Assembly: GCA_905181685.1 (NCBI GenBank)
Contig: CAJIYK010000003.1
Coordinates: 62,001 to 126,000, forward strand
Direction: 5' to 3'
Length of the DNA: 64,000 nucleotides
Origin: Methylophilales bacterium BACL14 MAG-120910-bin43
GTDB lineage: Bacteria > Pseudomonadota > Gammaproteobacteria > Burkholderiales > Methylophilaceae
A program made the translations under genes and the position numbers. How positions within the stretch are numbered: position 1 is the stretch's first letter; every line of letters starts with the position of its first letter. Shown here in pieces: positions 32,700 to 44,012 of this stretch. The notes under the pieces were generated by a model. It was given only the letters and a program-made list of their open reading frames with translations, was not told the DNA's origin and did no database searches.

Positions 32700-33811
32700 T
32701 CAATCATCCCCTCAACATAGTCCTCTGCATTAAAAACCTTTAAATCATCGATTTTTTCTCCTACACCAACATATCTTAATGGTGTTGGTTGATCTTTTGC
32801 AATAGCCGCAACAATTCCACCCTTCGCTGTTCCATCTAACTTGGTTATAATTAAACCAGTTACGTTCAAAGCGTCATTAAATATTTTGAGCTGATTGATC
32901 GCATTTTGACCAGTATTTGCATCAATGACTAACATTACTTCTTGAGGCGCAACAGAATGACACTTTGTTATGACTCTTTTTATTTTTGTTATCTCATCAA
33001 TTAGATTTTTCTGAGTCGGCAATCTCCCGGCCGTATCCGCTAAAACAATATCAATATTTTTTGATTTTGCTGAATTTACAGCATCAAATATAACAGCACT
33101 TGGATCTCCATTCTGCTGAGCGATTACCTGAGTATTATTTCTCTCCCCCCATACTGATAATTGCTCAACTGCAGCTGCTCTAAAAGTATCTCCGGCGGCA
33201 ATTAAAACCTTCTTGTTTTGTGATTGAAATATTTTTGTTAATTTACCAATTGTTGTTGTTTTTCCTGCACCATTAACGCCGACAATCATCATAACGAATG
33301 GACCTGAATTATCTATATTTAAAGGTTGTTCGATTTTTTTTAATAATTCAACGAGGCAACCTTTAAGAATTTTTTTTAATTCCAATGGGTCAGTAACTTT
33401 ATCTTTTTTTACCTTTTCCTTTGTTTCTTCAATAAGCATTGTAGTGGCAGATATACCAACATCTGCAGTCAGAAGAATCATTTCTAGCTCATCATAAAAG
33501 AATTTCTTTTCTTTAGCCTGAACTTTTTTAGGTTTCTGAGGAGCAGGTTTCTTTTCTTTAGCCTGAACTTTTTTAGGTTTCTGAGGAGCAGGTTTCTTTT
33601 CTTTAGCCTGAACTTTTTTAGGTTTCTGAGGAGCAGGTTTCTTTTCTTTAGCCTGAACTTTTTTAGGTTTCTGAGGAGCAGGTTTCTTTTCTTTAGCCTG
33701 AACTTTTTTAGGTTTCTGAGGAGCAGGTTTCTTTTCTTTAGCCTGAACTTTTTTAGGTTTCTGAGGAGGTTTATCTTTTTTTTGAATTATTTTTTTTAAA
33801 AAATCAAACAT
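32696..33811 (-). CDS. ftsY: signal recognition particle receptor FtsY with a tandem-repeat N-terminus
   Basis: MMIVGVNGAGKTTTIGKL, AGDTFRAAAVEQLSVWGERN, LADTAGRLPTQ, TKLDGTAKGG. Confidence 0.97.
   Translation of the reverse strand: MFDFLKKIIQKKDKPPQKPKKVQAKEKKPAPQKPKKVQAKEKKPAPQKPKKVQAKEKKPAPQKPKKVQAKEKKPAPQKPKKVQAKEKKPAPQKPKKVQAKEKKFFYDELEMILLTADVGISATTMLIEETKEKVKKDKVTDPLELKKILKGCLVELLKKIEQPLNIDNSGPFVMMIVGVNGAGKTTTIGKLTKIFQSQNKKVLIAAGDTFRAAAVEQLSVWGERNNTQVIAQQNGDPSAVIFDAVNSAKSKNIDIVLADTAGRLPTQKNLIDEITKIKRVITKCHSVAPQEVMLVIDANTGQNAINQLKIFNDALNVTGLIITKLDGTAKGGIVAAIAKDQPTPLRYVGVGEKIDDLKVFNAEDYVEGMIE
33503..33770 (-). repeat. 45-bp perfect tandem repeat, six copies, inside ftsY
   Basis: Unit tttcttttctttagcctgaacttttttaggtttctgaggagcagg starts at 33503, 33548, 33593, 33638, 33683 and 33728 (last copy truncated); encodes (PAPQKPKKVQAKEKK)n. 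Confidence 0.97.
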
Positions 33812-33908
33812 CTTCTTATTCTTAAGTAATTATACGAACTTATTCGAGTAGTATTAGTCGATTATACTTAATTATAATCAACGATGTTTAACTATATAAG
33901 GACTTGAT

Positions 33909-35270
33909 GTGAAGTTATTTAAAATCTTATTTTTACTGTTTTTTATTCCAATTACAGGTTACACCACTGTTCACAAACACTCTCTTGAAAATGGCTTAAA
34001 AATATTTGTTAAAGAGGACAATAGAGCACCTATTGTTGTTTCACAAGTATGGTATCGGGCGGGGAGCTTAGACGAAGTGAATGGTAAAACAGGAGTGGCT
34101 CATCTTTTAGAGCACATGATGTTTAAAGGAACTAAAACAACTAAGCCTGGTGAATTTTCTAAAATAATAGCCGCTGCAGGTGGAAGAGAGAATGCTTTTA
34201 CTGGAGCAGACTACACATGCTATTTTCAGCAACTTGAAAAAAGCCAATTACCAATTTCTTTGAAAATGGAAGCTGACAGAATGCAAAACTTAGTCGTATC
34301 TGAAGAGGAATTCGCAAAAGAGATTAAGGTTGTTATGGAGGAAAGGTTATGGCGCACAGATGACAACCCAAAAGCACAAGCAAATGAGCTATTTAACACA
34401 CTCATGTTTCATGCTCACCCATATGGCAAACCAATTGTTGGATGGATGAATGATCTAGAAAATATGACACACAGTGACGCTGAAGAATGGTATAAAAATT
34501 GGTATGGTCCAAATAATGCCATACTAGTTGTTGCTGGTGATGTTAAAGCTAGCGAAGTATTTAAAATGGCAGAAAAATATTTTGGGCAAATACCACCAAT
34601 TGTTTTGCCTGAAAGAAAGCCGCAACAAGAACCAAAACAAAATGGGACAAGAACTTCAATCCTAAAAGCCCCAAGCAAATTATCATATGTGCAAATGGGT
34701 TATAGAGCTCCAACCCTAGATAAGAATTCGCAAGAAATTAGTAAAGATCAATTTGCTCTTGAAGTTTTAGTAGGAATTCTTTCTCAATCAAGCTCAGCGA
34801 GACTCACACAAAATTTAGTTAGAGATTCTAGAATAGCCTTAAATGTAGGGGCAGGTTATTCAATGGTAAACAGAGGGAATGAGAGCTCATTTGAGCTTTA
34901 CGCGACACCAAGTGAAACAACTTCCACGAGTGACTTAATTGCAGCATTAAAAGAAGAGCTTAATAAAATAAAGCGTGATGGAGTAACTGAAGAAGAATTA
35001 AAGCGAGTAAAGACTATTGTGATTGCAGACGATGTTTATCAAAAAGATTCAGTGTTCAATGCAGCAATGCAGATTGGTCAACTTGAAACGCAGGGTTATT
35101 CGCATGAGATTTTAGAAGACTATATTAAAAACATTAAAAAAGTGACGTCAAAAGATATACAAAATGCAGCAAGCAGATATTTTACAGATGATACTTTGAC
35201 TGTTGTGACAATTGATCCTCAACCATTAGATACAAGTAAACCAAAAAAAGGGAAGCCACATGTTCATTAA
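33909..35270 (+). CDS. M16 family zinc peptidase (active-site HXXEH present)
   Basis: GKTGVAHLLEHMMFKGTK, signal peptide, adjacent M16 partner. Confidence 0.95.
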   Translation: MKLFKILFLLFFIPITGYTTVHKHSLENGLKIFVKEDNRAPIVVSQVWYRAGSLDEVNGKTGVAHLLEHMMFKGTKTTKPGEFSKIIAAAGGRENAFTGADYTCYFQQLEKSQLPISLKMEADRMQNLVVSEEEFAKEIKVVMEERLWRTDDNPKAQANELFNTLMFHAHPYGKPIVGWMNDLENMTHSDAEEWYKNWYGPNNAILVVAGDVKASEVFKMAEKYFGQIPPIVLPERKPQQEPKQNGTRTSILKAPSKLSYVQMGYRAPTLDKNSQEISKDQFALEVLVGILSQSSSARLTQNLVRDSRIALNVGAGYSMVNRGNESSFELYATPSETTSTSDLIAALKEELNKIKRDGVTEEELKRVKTIVIADDVYQKDSVFNAAMQIGQLETQGYSHEILEDYIKNIKKVTSKDIQNAASRYFTDDTLTVVTIDPQPLDTSKPKKGKPHVH

Positions 35271-36556
35271 TAGATTAGTTTTATTAATTTTATTCTTTTC
35301 ATCGTATGCTCATGCAGAGTTAAGTATACAAAATTGGAAAACCCCTAATGGCTCACAAGTTTATTTTGTTGAAAACCATAGTCTACCCTGTCGTTGACGT
35401 TAATGTTATGTTTAGTGCGGGAAGTGTCAGAGATTCGAAACAGACTAATGGCGTAGCATCTATGACAAACCATCTTATGTTTTCTGGATCAGCAGGTATG
35501 AGTGAGCAAAAGTTGATGAATAGTTTCGCTGATATTGGCGCCCAAATTGGTAGCAACTTCAATCGAGATCAAAGCAGTTTTTCATTGCGAACACTTTCTG
35601 AGGAAAAGTCTGAAGCCATTGAGTTATTTAAGGTAGTTTTGCAAAAACCAAACTTTGATAAAGAAATCCTTGATAGAGAGGCAAAAAGATATGTTGCTAA
35701 TATTGCACAAGCAGAGACAATGCCCGAGGCAATTGCCACTAAGAGATTCATGAAATCAATCTATGGTGAACACCCCTACGGACTCCCAAGTTCAGGAACA
35801 ATTGACTCAATAAATAGAATTAAGGTAGCGCATCTTAAAAAATTCTATAAAGAGTTTTATGTGGCAAATCAAGCAGACATTGTAATAGTCGGTGACGTCA
35901 CAAAAGCTGAAGCAGAATTAATTGCAAAAGATATTTCAAGTGGACTTCCTGTAAATAATAATATTAAGGCAATCCCGGATGTTAAAAAGGTGGAGAAACA
36001 AGAAACAAGAATTAGCCATCCTGCAAAACAAGCTCACTTGTATTATGGTGTTCCAATTATGAAAAGAAATGATCCTGATTTTTTCCCTCTATATGTTGGA
36101 AATCACGTTTTAGGGGGGAGTGGATTTGGTTCTCGCTTAACATACGAAATTAGGGAGAAAAAAGGCCTTGTTTATAGTGTCTATAGTTACTTCATGCCAC
36201 TTACTAAAAAAGGTCCTTTCGAAGTTGCATTACAGACTTCTAAGGACCAAGTTGATGAAGCTATGGGATTAATTAAAACCACTATCCAGAGTTTCATTGA
36301 AAATGGACCAAGCGAATCTGAACTTCAAGCCTCTAAAGATAATATAACGGGTGGATTCGCACTTAGATTTGGCAGCAATCAAAAAATAATGAATTATGTT
36401 TCGATGATGGCTTTTTATAATTATCCCCTAGACTATCTAAAAACATATACAGATAAAGTTAATGCAGTTACGGTCGATCAAATTAAAACTGCTTTCAAAA
36501 AGAGAGTAGACTTAAATGAATTCTCAACCGTCATTGTAGGAGTTGATGAAAGATAA
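35260..36556 (+). CDS. M16 family peptidase partner lacking HXXEH; frameshifted near 35388
   Basis: MFINRLVLLILFFSSYAHAELSIQNWKTPNGSQVYFVENHSLP(-1)VVDVNVMFSAGSVRDSKQTNGVASMTNHLMFSG. Confidence 0.93.
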
Positions 36557-37076
36557 TAATGTAAAAATTATTGGTGGAAAATGGAAGAGGAAAAATATTT
36601 CATTTAATGAGGCGATGGGATTAAGACCCACCTTGGGTAGAGTTAGAGAAACACTTTTCAATTGGCTTGGGCAAGATCTAAATAATAAGAAGTGTTTAGA
36701 CTTGTTCGCGGGCACTGGTGCATTGGGTTTTGAAGCGCTATCTAGAAATGCTGAGTCATGCACATTTGTTGAGAATAATCCAAGCACTTTCCAAAAACTT
36801 ATTGAAAATAAAGAAAACCTCAAGGCAGATAATGCCATTATAAAAAAAATACACGCAGATTTTTTTATAAAAAACAATGATGAGCTTTTTGATATCATAT
36901 TTTTTGACCCACCATTTGTCCTAGACAACTCTATCCAACTAATAGAGTTCATTAGAAAATTTTTGAAGCCTCATGGCGTTATTTATTTCGAAACAAATAT
37001 AAAGCTACCTGAAAATTTTTTAGAAATAATAAAAACCTCAAGGGTAGGGAAGGTATACTTCCATTTAGTGCATTAA
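36543..37076 (+). CDS. rsmD: 16S rRNA (guanine966-N2)-methyltransferase RsmD
   Basis: VKIIGGKWKRKNISF...LRPTLGRVRETLFNWLGQDLNNKKCLDLFAGTGALGFEALSR, FFDPPF. Confidence 0.96.
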   Translation: MMKDNNVKIIGGKWKRKNISFNEAMGLRPTLGRVRETLFNWLGQDLNNKKCLDLFAGTGALGFEALSRNAESCTFVENNPSTFQKLIENKENLKADNAIIKKIHADFFIKNNDELFDIIFFDPPFVLDNSIQLIEFIRKFLKPHGVIYFETNIKLPENFLEIIKTSRVGKVYFHLVH

Positions 37077-37090
37077 ATTTAAATTTTATT

Positions 37091-37564
37091 ATGTTTGTTA
37101 TTTATCCAGGTTCTTTTGATCCGCTTACACTAGGTCACGAAGATATTATAAAAAGAGCGGCATCGTCTTTTGATAAGGTGATGATTGCTGTCTCCGAGGA
37201 TAATGCAAAGACGTCAATATTTTCTGTGAAGGAAAGACTCAAGATGGCAGAAATCGTAGCTAAGAAATATACCAATGTTACAGCTTCATCATTTAAAGGG
37301 TTGACAGTAGATTTAGCTAAAGCAAATGCTACAAATTTTATTTTAAGAGGTGTGAGAGATTCATCAGATTTTGATAATGAAGCTCAAAATGCATTAATGA
37401 ATAAAACTTTGGACAATTCAATAGAAACCATATTTTTGATTTCATCTAAAAACGTCAGAGAAATTTCATCGACCAATGTAAGACAAATTTTATCGCTTGC
37501 TGGCGATGTAAGTAATTTTATGTCGAATGAAATTATTTCTTATATTAATTCTTTAAAAACATAA
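37091..37564 (+). CDS. coaD: phosphopantetheine adenylyltransferase
   Basis: FVIYPGSFDPLTLGHEDIIKRAASSFDKVMIAV, ISSTNVRQI. Confidence 0.98.
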   Translation: MFVIYPGSFDPLTLGHEDIIKRAASSFDKVMIAVSEDNAKTSIFSVKERLKMAEIVAKKYTNVTASSFKGLTVDLAKANATNFILRGVRDSSDFDNEAQNALMNKTLDNSIETIFLISSKNVREISSTNVRQILSLAGDVSNFMSNEIISYINSLKT

Positions 37565-37825
<261 letters not shown>

Positions 37826-37848
37826 ATTTAGTTTTTAAGGAGTTTTTC

Positions 37849-38238
37849 ATGAGAATCTTGCACTCAATGATTCGCGTTAATGATTTAGAAGAATCAATTA
37901 AATTTTATAGCGAAGTTTTAGGTATGAAGCTTCTTCGAGAAAAAGAATATCCAGAAGGTAAATTTTCCTTAGCTTTTTTAGGTTATGGAAATGAAACTGA
38001 AAACACTGTTATTGAACTCACTTATAATTGGGATACAAAGGATTATGAGCACGGAAATGCATTTGGCCATATTGCCATTGAGGTTGATGATATATATAAA
38101 GTCTGTGAGGAGATAAAGAATAAGGGAGTAAAAGTTATAAGAGATCCCGGCCCTATGATGGGGTCAAGATTACTTTTAGCATTTATTGAGGACCCAAATG
38201 GTTACAAAATTGAGCTTATAGAAAAAGGAACATTCTAG
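37849..38238 (+). CDS. gloA: lactoylglutathione lyase (glyoxalase I)
   Basis: MRILHSMIRVNDLEESIKFYSEVLGMKLLREKEYPEGKFSLAFLGYG. Confidence 0.97.
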   Translation: MRILHSMIRVNDLEESIKFYSEVLGMKLLREKEYPEGKFSLAFLGYGNETENTVIELTYNWDTKDYEHGNAFGHIAIEVDDIYKVCEEIKNKGVKVIRDPGPMMGSRLLLAFIEDPNGYKIELIEKGTF

Positions 38239-38242
38239 AGTC

Positions 38243-39355
38243 CTAGAAAAAATCCTTAACTTTGTCCAGCCAAGTTTTTGATCTTGGGCTATGTTTATCA
38301 CTATCTTTTTGGTTTATTGCTTCAAGCTCTTCTAGTAGCCTTTTCTGGTCATCATTCAGTTTCACAGGTGTTTCTACTACGACGTGGCAATGTAAATCTC
38401 CATATTGACTTTGTCTGACTGGTTTTATGCCTTTTCCACGTAAACGAAAGACAGAGCCTGTTTGGGTTTCTGGAGAGATTTTAATTTTGGCAGTGCCATC
38501 TAAGGTTGGTATTTTTAATTCTCCACCAAGTGCTGCTGTTGAAAAACTAATAGGCATTTCACAATGAAGATTACCCCCGTCTCTTTGGAAAATAGTATGT
38601 TCCTTAAGACTAATAACTACATATAGGTCACCTGATGGGCCACCATTAACACCTGCTTCACCTTCACCGCTTAGTCGAATTCTATCTCCTTCATCCACAC
38701 CTGCAGGAATTTTGACAGATAACGTTTTCGATTCTTTTACACGGCCAGTGCCATTACAATCTGGACATGGGTCTTTAATTGTTTTGCCGGTACCATTACA
38801 ATCTGGACAAGTTTGTTGAACAGAAAAGAAACCCTGCTGCATTCGAACTTGTCCATGTCCCTGACATCTTTGACATGTTGTTGGCTCTGTTCCTTTCTTA
38901 GCACCTGTTCCGCTACATGATTTACAGGTTGATAATACTGGAACACGGATTTTTGTTTCAGTTCCTTTTGCAGCATTTTCTAATGTAATTTCCATGTTGT
39001 ATCTAAGGTCTGCACCACGATATACATTGGATCTTTGGCTTTGTTTACCCCCGAAAATATCTCCGAAAATATCTCCAAAAGCATCTCCAAAGTCACCAAA
39101 GCCTTCAGCGCCACCTCCACCTACAGACTGATCAACACCTGCATGGCCAAATTGATCATAAGCTGATCTTTTATTAGAATCAGATAGGACTTCATAAGCT
39201 TCTTTCGCTTCCTTGAAGCTATCTTCTGCTTTCGGGTTATCGGGATTTCGGTCTGGATGGTATTTCATTGCAAGCTTTTTGAATGATTTTTTTATTTCCT
39301 CATTAGATGCTTGACGACTTAACCCAAGAACTTCGTAGTAATCTTTTTTAGCCAT
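38243..39355 (-). CDS. dnaJ: molecular chaperone DnaJ
   Basis: J domain with HPD ([11 protein letters not shown]), four CXXCXGXG zinc-finger motifs. Confidence 0.98.
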   Translation of the reverse strand: MAKKDYYEVLGLSRQASNEEIKKSFKKLAMKYHPDRNPDNPKAEDSFKEAKEAYEVLSDSNKRSAYDQFGHAGVDQSVGGGGAEGFGDFGDAFGDIFGDIFGGKQSQRSNVYRGADLRYNMEITLENAAKGTETKIRVPVLSTCKSCSGTGAKKGTEPTTCQRCQGHGQVRMQQGFFSVQQTCPDCNGTGKTIKDPCPDCNGTGRVKESKTLSVKIPAGVDEGDRIRLSGEGEAGVNGGPSGDLYVVISLKEHTIFQRDGGNLHCEMPISFSTAALGGELKIPTLDGTAKIKISPETQTGSVFRLRGKGIKPVRQSQYGDLHCHVVVETPVKLNDDQKRLLEELEAINQKDSDKHSPRSKTWLDKVKDFF

Positions 39356-39365
39356 AAAATAGTAA

Positions 39366-39394
39366 AGGACAATACTTTTTTAAAGTATTGTCCT
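39366..39394. repeat. Perfect 13-bp inverted repeat (AGGACAATACTTT-ttt-AAAGTATTGTCCT) between dnaK and dnaJ
   Basis: Read directly; ends about 10 nt before the dnaJ ATG on the minus strand. Confidence 0.9.
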
Positions 39395-39407
39395 ATTTGA
39401 GTTTAAT

Positions 39408-41366
39408 TTATTTCTCTTCTTTCTTATCTTCTTTTTTGTCTTCAGCTTTAACTTCTTCAAACTCAGCATCAACAACTTCAGCATCGACGGTTTTCTCTTC
39501 TGCTCCGCCTTGTGCTTCATTTCCTTGCGGTTGACCTTGTTGAGCTTGTTGGTCAGCATACACCTTTTCTCCGAGTTTTTGTGATGCCTCAGCTAAAACT
39601 TTATTTTTCGCTTCAATTTCTTCCTTATTATCTGTTTTAACTGCCTCCTCAAGATCTTTGATAGCAGATTCAATTTTTGACTTTTCATCATCGGTGACTT
39701 TATCTTTATGGTCAGTCATCGTTTTTTGAACGGAATGAATCATTGCTTCTGCCGCATTTTTTAAATCAACTAGCTCACGAAGTTTTTGATCTTCTTCAGC
39801 ATGTTTTTCAGCATCCTCTTCCATTTTTTTAATTTCTTCTTCAGATAACCCACCGTTAGCTTTAATCGTTATTTTATTTTCTTTGCCAGTAGCTTTATCT
39901 TTAGCATTCACATGAAGGATACCGTTTGCATCAATATCAAATGTAACCTCAATTTGTGGCGTGCCTCTTGGTGCAGAAGGAATATCTGTTAAGTTAAACT
40001 GACCAAGACTTTTATTTCCCGACGCCATCTCACGTTCGCCTTGAAGCACATGAATTGTGACAGCACTTTGGTTATCTTCAGCTGTAGAAAAAACTTGAGA
40101 TGCCTTTGTTGGGATCGTTGTGTTTTTCTTAATTAGTTTAGTTGAAACAGACCCTAGAGTCTCAATTCCTAAGCTAAGAGGTGTCACATCAAGTAACAAC
40201 ACATCCTTAACGTCACCTTGCATTACGCCTGCTTGAATAGATGCACCAACCGCAACAGCTTCATCTGGGTTTACGTCTTTTCGGGCTTCTACTCCAAAGA
40301 TTTCTTTAACCTTATCTTGAACTTTTGGCATTCTTGTTTGACCACCAACGAGAATAACATCTGAAATATCACCGTTACTCACACCTGCATCCTTCATCGC
40401 AGTTTGGCAAGGCTCAACAGTTCTATCAATCAAATCTGCAACAAGTGATTCAAGTTTTGCGCGAGTTAACTTTACAACTAAATGCTTAGGTCCTGATGCA
40501 TCGGCAGTTATGTATGGAAGATTAACTTCAGTTTGAGTGCTACTTGATAACTCAATTTTTGATTTTTCAGCAGCTTCCTTTAATCTTTGTTTAGCAAGCA
40601 TATCCTTAGTTAAGTCTACGCCATTTTCTTTTTCAAAAATTTCAGCCAGGTGCTCGATAATTCGATTATCAAAATCTTCTCCACCCAGGAAAGTATCTCC
40701 ATTGGTAGATAACACTTCAAATTGATGTTCACCGTCAACACTTGAGATTTCAATAATAGAGACATCAAAAGTACCACCACCTAAATCGTAAACGGCAATC
40801 TTTCTGTCGCCTTCTTTTTTATCCATACCAAATGCTAGTGCTGCTGCTGTAGGTTCATTAATAATACGTTTTACTTCTAAGCCAGCAATTTTTCCTGCAT
40901 CTTTTGTTGCTTGCCTTTGGCTATCGTTAAAGTAGGCAGGGACTGTAATGACTGCTTCAGTTACAGTTTCACCAAGATAATCTTCTGCAGTTTGTTTCAT
41001 TTTTCGTAAAATTTCAGCGGATATTTGAGGCGGTGCTTTTTTATCACCCTTAATTTCTACCCAAGCATCTCCACTGTCTGCTTTTGAAATGGTATAAGGC
41101 ATTAATTTAATGTCCTTTTGAACTTCATCTTCTTCGAACTTTCTACCAATCAATCTCTTTACAGCATAGACTGTATCTTTTGGATTGGTCACCGCCTGAC
41201 GTTTTGCAGGGGCTCCAACCAGAGATTCACCATTATCTTGATAACCAACAACTGAAGGCGTCGTTCTTGTTCCCTCTGAATTTTCTATAACCTTAGGTTT
41301 TCCACCTTCCATTACTGAAACACAAGAGTTTGTTGTTCCTAAGTCAATTCCAATTATTTTTCCCAT
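39408..41366 (-). CDS. dnaK: molecular chaperone DnaK
   Basis: [64 protein letters not shown]. Confidence 0.99.
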   Translation of the reverse strand: MGKIIGIDLGTTNSCVSVMEGGKPKVIENSEGTRTTPSVVGYQDNGESLVGAPAKRQAVTNPKDTVYAVKRLIGRKFEEDEVQKDIKLMPYTISKADSGDAWVEIKGDKKAPPQISAEILRKMKQTAEDYLGETVTEAVITVPAYFNDSQRQATKDAGKIAGLEVKRIINEPTAAALAFGMDKKEGDRKIAVYDLGGGTFDVSIIEISSVDGEHQFEVLSTNGDTFLGGEDFDNRIIEHLAEIFEKENGVDLTKDMLAKQRLKEAAEKSKIELSSSTQTEVNLPYITADASGPKHLVVKLTRAKLESLVADLIDRTVEPCQTAMKDAGVSNGDISDVILVGGQTRMPKVQDKVKEIFGVEARKDVNPDEAVAVGASIQAGVMQGDVKDVLLLDVTPLSLGIETLGSVSTKLIKKNTTIPTKASQVFSTAEDNQSAVTIHVLQGEREMASGNKSLGQFNLTDIPSAPRGTPQIEVTFDIDANGILHVNAKDKATGKENKITIKANGGLSEEEIKKMEEDAEKHAEEDQKLRELVDLKNAAEAMIHSVQKTMTDHKDKVTDDEKSKIESAIKDLEEAVKTDNKEEIEAKNKVLAEASQKLGEKVYADQQAQQGQPQGNEAQGGAEEKTVDAEVVDAEFEEVKAEDKKEDKKEEK

Positions 41367-41457
41367 ATTCTTATTTTTCCTATTTTTTTTATTAGTTTAA
41401 GTTGATGCTTTATAATTTAATATATTGGGTCATTTGTATTAATTTCAACTCTACAAG

Positions 41458-42004
41458 TTAATTCTTTTCTTTTGCTACTGTAACAAGGGCTGGTCTGAGC
41501 ACTCTCTCGTTAAGGGTATATCCCTTTTGCATTACTGAAATAACAGTATTTGCATCTTGATCTGACTCAACCATTGTCATCGCTTCATGAAAGTTTGGAT
41601 CAAAAACTTCTCCCTTTGGGTCAATCTCTTTGATATTAAGTTTTTCAAAAACACTGGTTAATTGTTTTGAAGTGAGCTCCATACCTTCTTTATAATTTTC
41701 TAATGATGATTCATCCACCATTAATGAAGCATCTAAACTGTCTTTAACAAGTAAAATTTCAGAGGCAAAATTTTCAATGGCGTATTTTCTGGTCTTATCC
41801 ATCTCATCAATTGATCTTTTGCGAAAGTTTTCAGTTTCAGCTTTTGCGTATAAAACAGCACCTTCAAGTTCAGTAATTTTTGCTTTTAAATCATCTAAGG
41901 ATTCTGTTTGATCATTTTCATTTGATGACTTCTTGAGTATCAATATCTTGTTGTTTGTCTTCTTTACTTTGTTTAGCTGTAGTTTTTTTTTGTGATTTAC
42001 TCAT
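41458..42004 (-). CDS. grpE: nucleotide exchange factor GrpE, frameshifted near 41930
   Basis: AETENFRKRSIDEMDKTRKYAIENFASEILLVKDSLDAS; N-terminal frame MSKSQKKTTAKQSKEDKQQDIDTQEVIK. Confidence 0.94.
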
Positions 42005-42048
42005 AAAATATTTTTTGATTTCATTTAATTTAATTAATAACTAGATTT

Positions 42049-42076
42049 ATATTGGGACAGTTTTTAAAAATTCAAG
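42049..42076 (-). promoter_or_regulatory. Sigma-32-like promoter upstream of grpE-dnaK-dnaJ
   Basis: Minus strand CTTGAA-N14-CCCAATAT, resembles sigma-32 consensus CTTGAAA-N13/14-CCCCATNT; about 45 nt upstream of the grpE start. Confidence 0.55.
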
Positions 42077-42171
42077 ATGAAAATTACATAATTTATTTTT
42101 TTTTAAATGTCATTTGACTTAACTATATTGTTTACTTGATAATGGACGGCTAGCAATTAAAAAGTTAAAAA

Positions 42172-43987
42172 ATGAAACAATCAATTATTGAAATCACAGA
42201 GCGAATCATAGAAAAGAGTAAACCGACTAGATCCTCTTATTTGCAACGTGTGAAAGATATGCAAAACAGAACCAGGGGGGCCGACAGAATGGGTTGTGCA
42301 AATGTTGCTCATGCCATTGCTGCCTTACCTAAAAACGATAAATTAAAAATTGTTGAAGAGAAAAAACCTAATTTAGGAATTGTGACTGCTTATAACGATA
42401 TGTTGTCTGCGCATAAGCCCTATGAGGACTATCCTAAAATAATAAGAAATTTTGCAGCAAATTATGGGGCGACAGCACAAGTTGCATCTGGGGTTCCTGC
42501 TATGTGTGACGGCGTCACACAAGGTGAACCTGGAATGGAGCTCAGTCTTTTTTCAAGAGATACGATAGCTATGTCTTCCTCGATTGGTTTATCTCATGAC
42601 GTTTTTGATGGCGTTTTAATGCTTGGAATCTGTGACAAAATTGTGCCAGGCCTTTTAATTTCTGCATTACATTTTGGCCACTTACCAACAGTATTTGTCC
42701 CGGCAGGCCCAATGTCAACAGGTATAGACAATACAACAAAATCAAAGGTCAGGGAGAAATATGCTCAAGGCTTAGTGGGGAGAGAGGAGTTATTAGCTTC
42801 TGAATCTGCAGCATATCATGGTGAAGGAACATGTACATTTTATGGCACTGCAAATAGCAATCAAATGTTGATGGAGGCAATGGGCCTGCATGTGCCAGGT
42901 GCAGCATTTGTTCATCCTCATGATGGTATTAGATCTTTATTAACAGACGAAGCCGTTAAGCTCCTTGTTCAAAACATCAAGAAAGACACGATTCCTGTTG
43001 GAGAATTAGTAGATGAAAAGGTGATTATTAATGCTATGGCAGCCTTACTAGCTACAGGTGGATCTACAAACCATTTAATTCACTGGGTAGCGATAGCAAG
43101 AGCAGCTGGCATCATTATTGATTGGACAGATTTTCATAATTTAGCGAAATCTGTACCCTTACTTGCAAGTGTTTATCCAAATGGCAAAGCTGATGTAAAT
43201 GAATTTCAAGCTTCAGGTGGCCCAGCATTTATTATTAGAGAGTTAATAGACGCTGGATGCATGTATCCAGATGTTGCCACTGTCTCTAAGGGTGGGCTTG
43301 GAGAATATGCGAAGCAACCAGAAATTAAAGATGATAAATTAGTTTGGACTGAGCTTGCATCTGAGAGTGTTGATGAATCTATAGTACGAAAGGCTGATAA
43401 GCCTTTCAGTGAATCGGGAGGCCTCAGGCTTCTAAAAGGTAATTTAGGAAGATCAGTCATTAAAATTTCTGCGGTACCTGAAGAAAAACATATAATTGAA
43501 GCTCCCTGCAATGGTTTTTAATGGACAAGAAGACTTGCTAAAAGCCTTTGACGATGGAAAATTAGAAAAAGATTTCATAGCAGTAGTTCGCTTTCAAGGA
43601 CCAAAAGCAAACGGAATGCCTGAATTGCATAAACTAACTCCACCTTTGTCTGTAATACAAAATATGGGATTTACAGTGGGTATAGTAACTGATGGTCGTA
43701 TGAGTGGTGCATCTGGAAAAATCCCAGCAGCAATTCATTTAAGTCCCGAGGGTGCAGCGGGTGGTGCAATAAGTAAGATTAGAGAGGGAGACATGATAAG
43801 GCTTAATGCGACTGTAGGATCTTTAAATGTTTTAGTTGATGAGGAGGAGTGGCTTGAAAGGGAAACACAGAAGATGGCCGATTCTCAAAAAATTAATAAT
43901 GGTCATGGGATAGGACGAGAGCTTTTTGCCAGTATGAGAAATAACGTATTGTCAGCAGAAGAGGGTGCCATCACATGGATAAGTTAA
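42172..43987 (+). CDS. edd: phosphogluconate dehydratase, frameshifted near 43503
   Basis: GVPAMCDGVTQGEPGMELSLFSRDTIAMSSSIGLSHDVFDG; frame 2 VTDGRMSGASGKIPAAIHLSPEG; removing one c at 'gctccctgc' joins ...IEAPAMVFNGQEDL. Confidence 0.96.
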
Positions 43988-44012
43988 ATAAATTAAAAGA
44001 AGAAAAAATTAA

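Noticed and set aside
33503-33770. CRISPR-like regularly spaced repeats
   Set aside because: Contiguous 45-bp tandem repeats without spacers, in frame within ftsY; no cas genes.
39000-39125. Short repeats (tctccgaaaatat / ccaaag) in dnaJ
   Set aside because: This is the normal Gly/Phe-rich region ([18 protein letters not shown]) of DnaJ.
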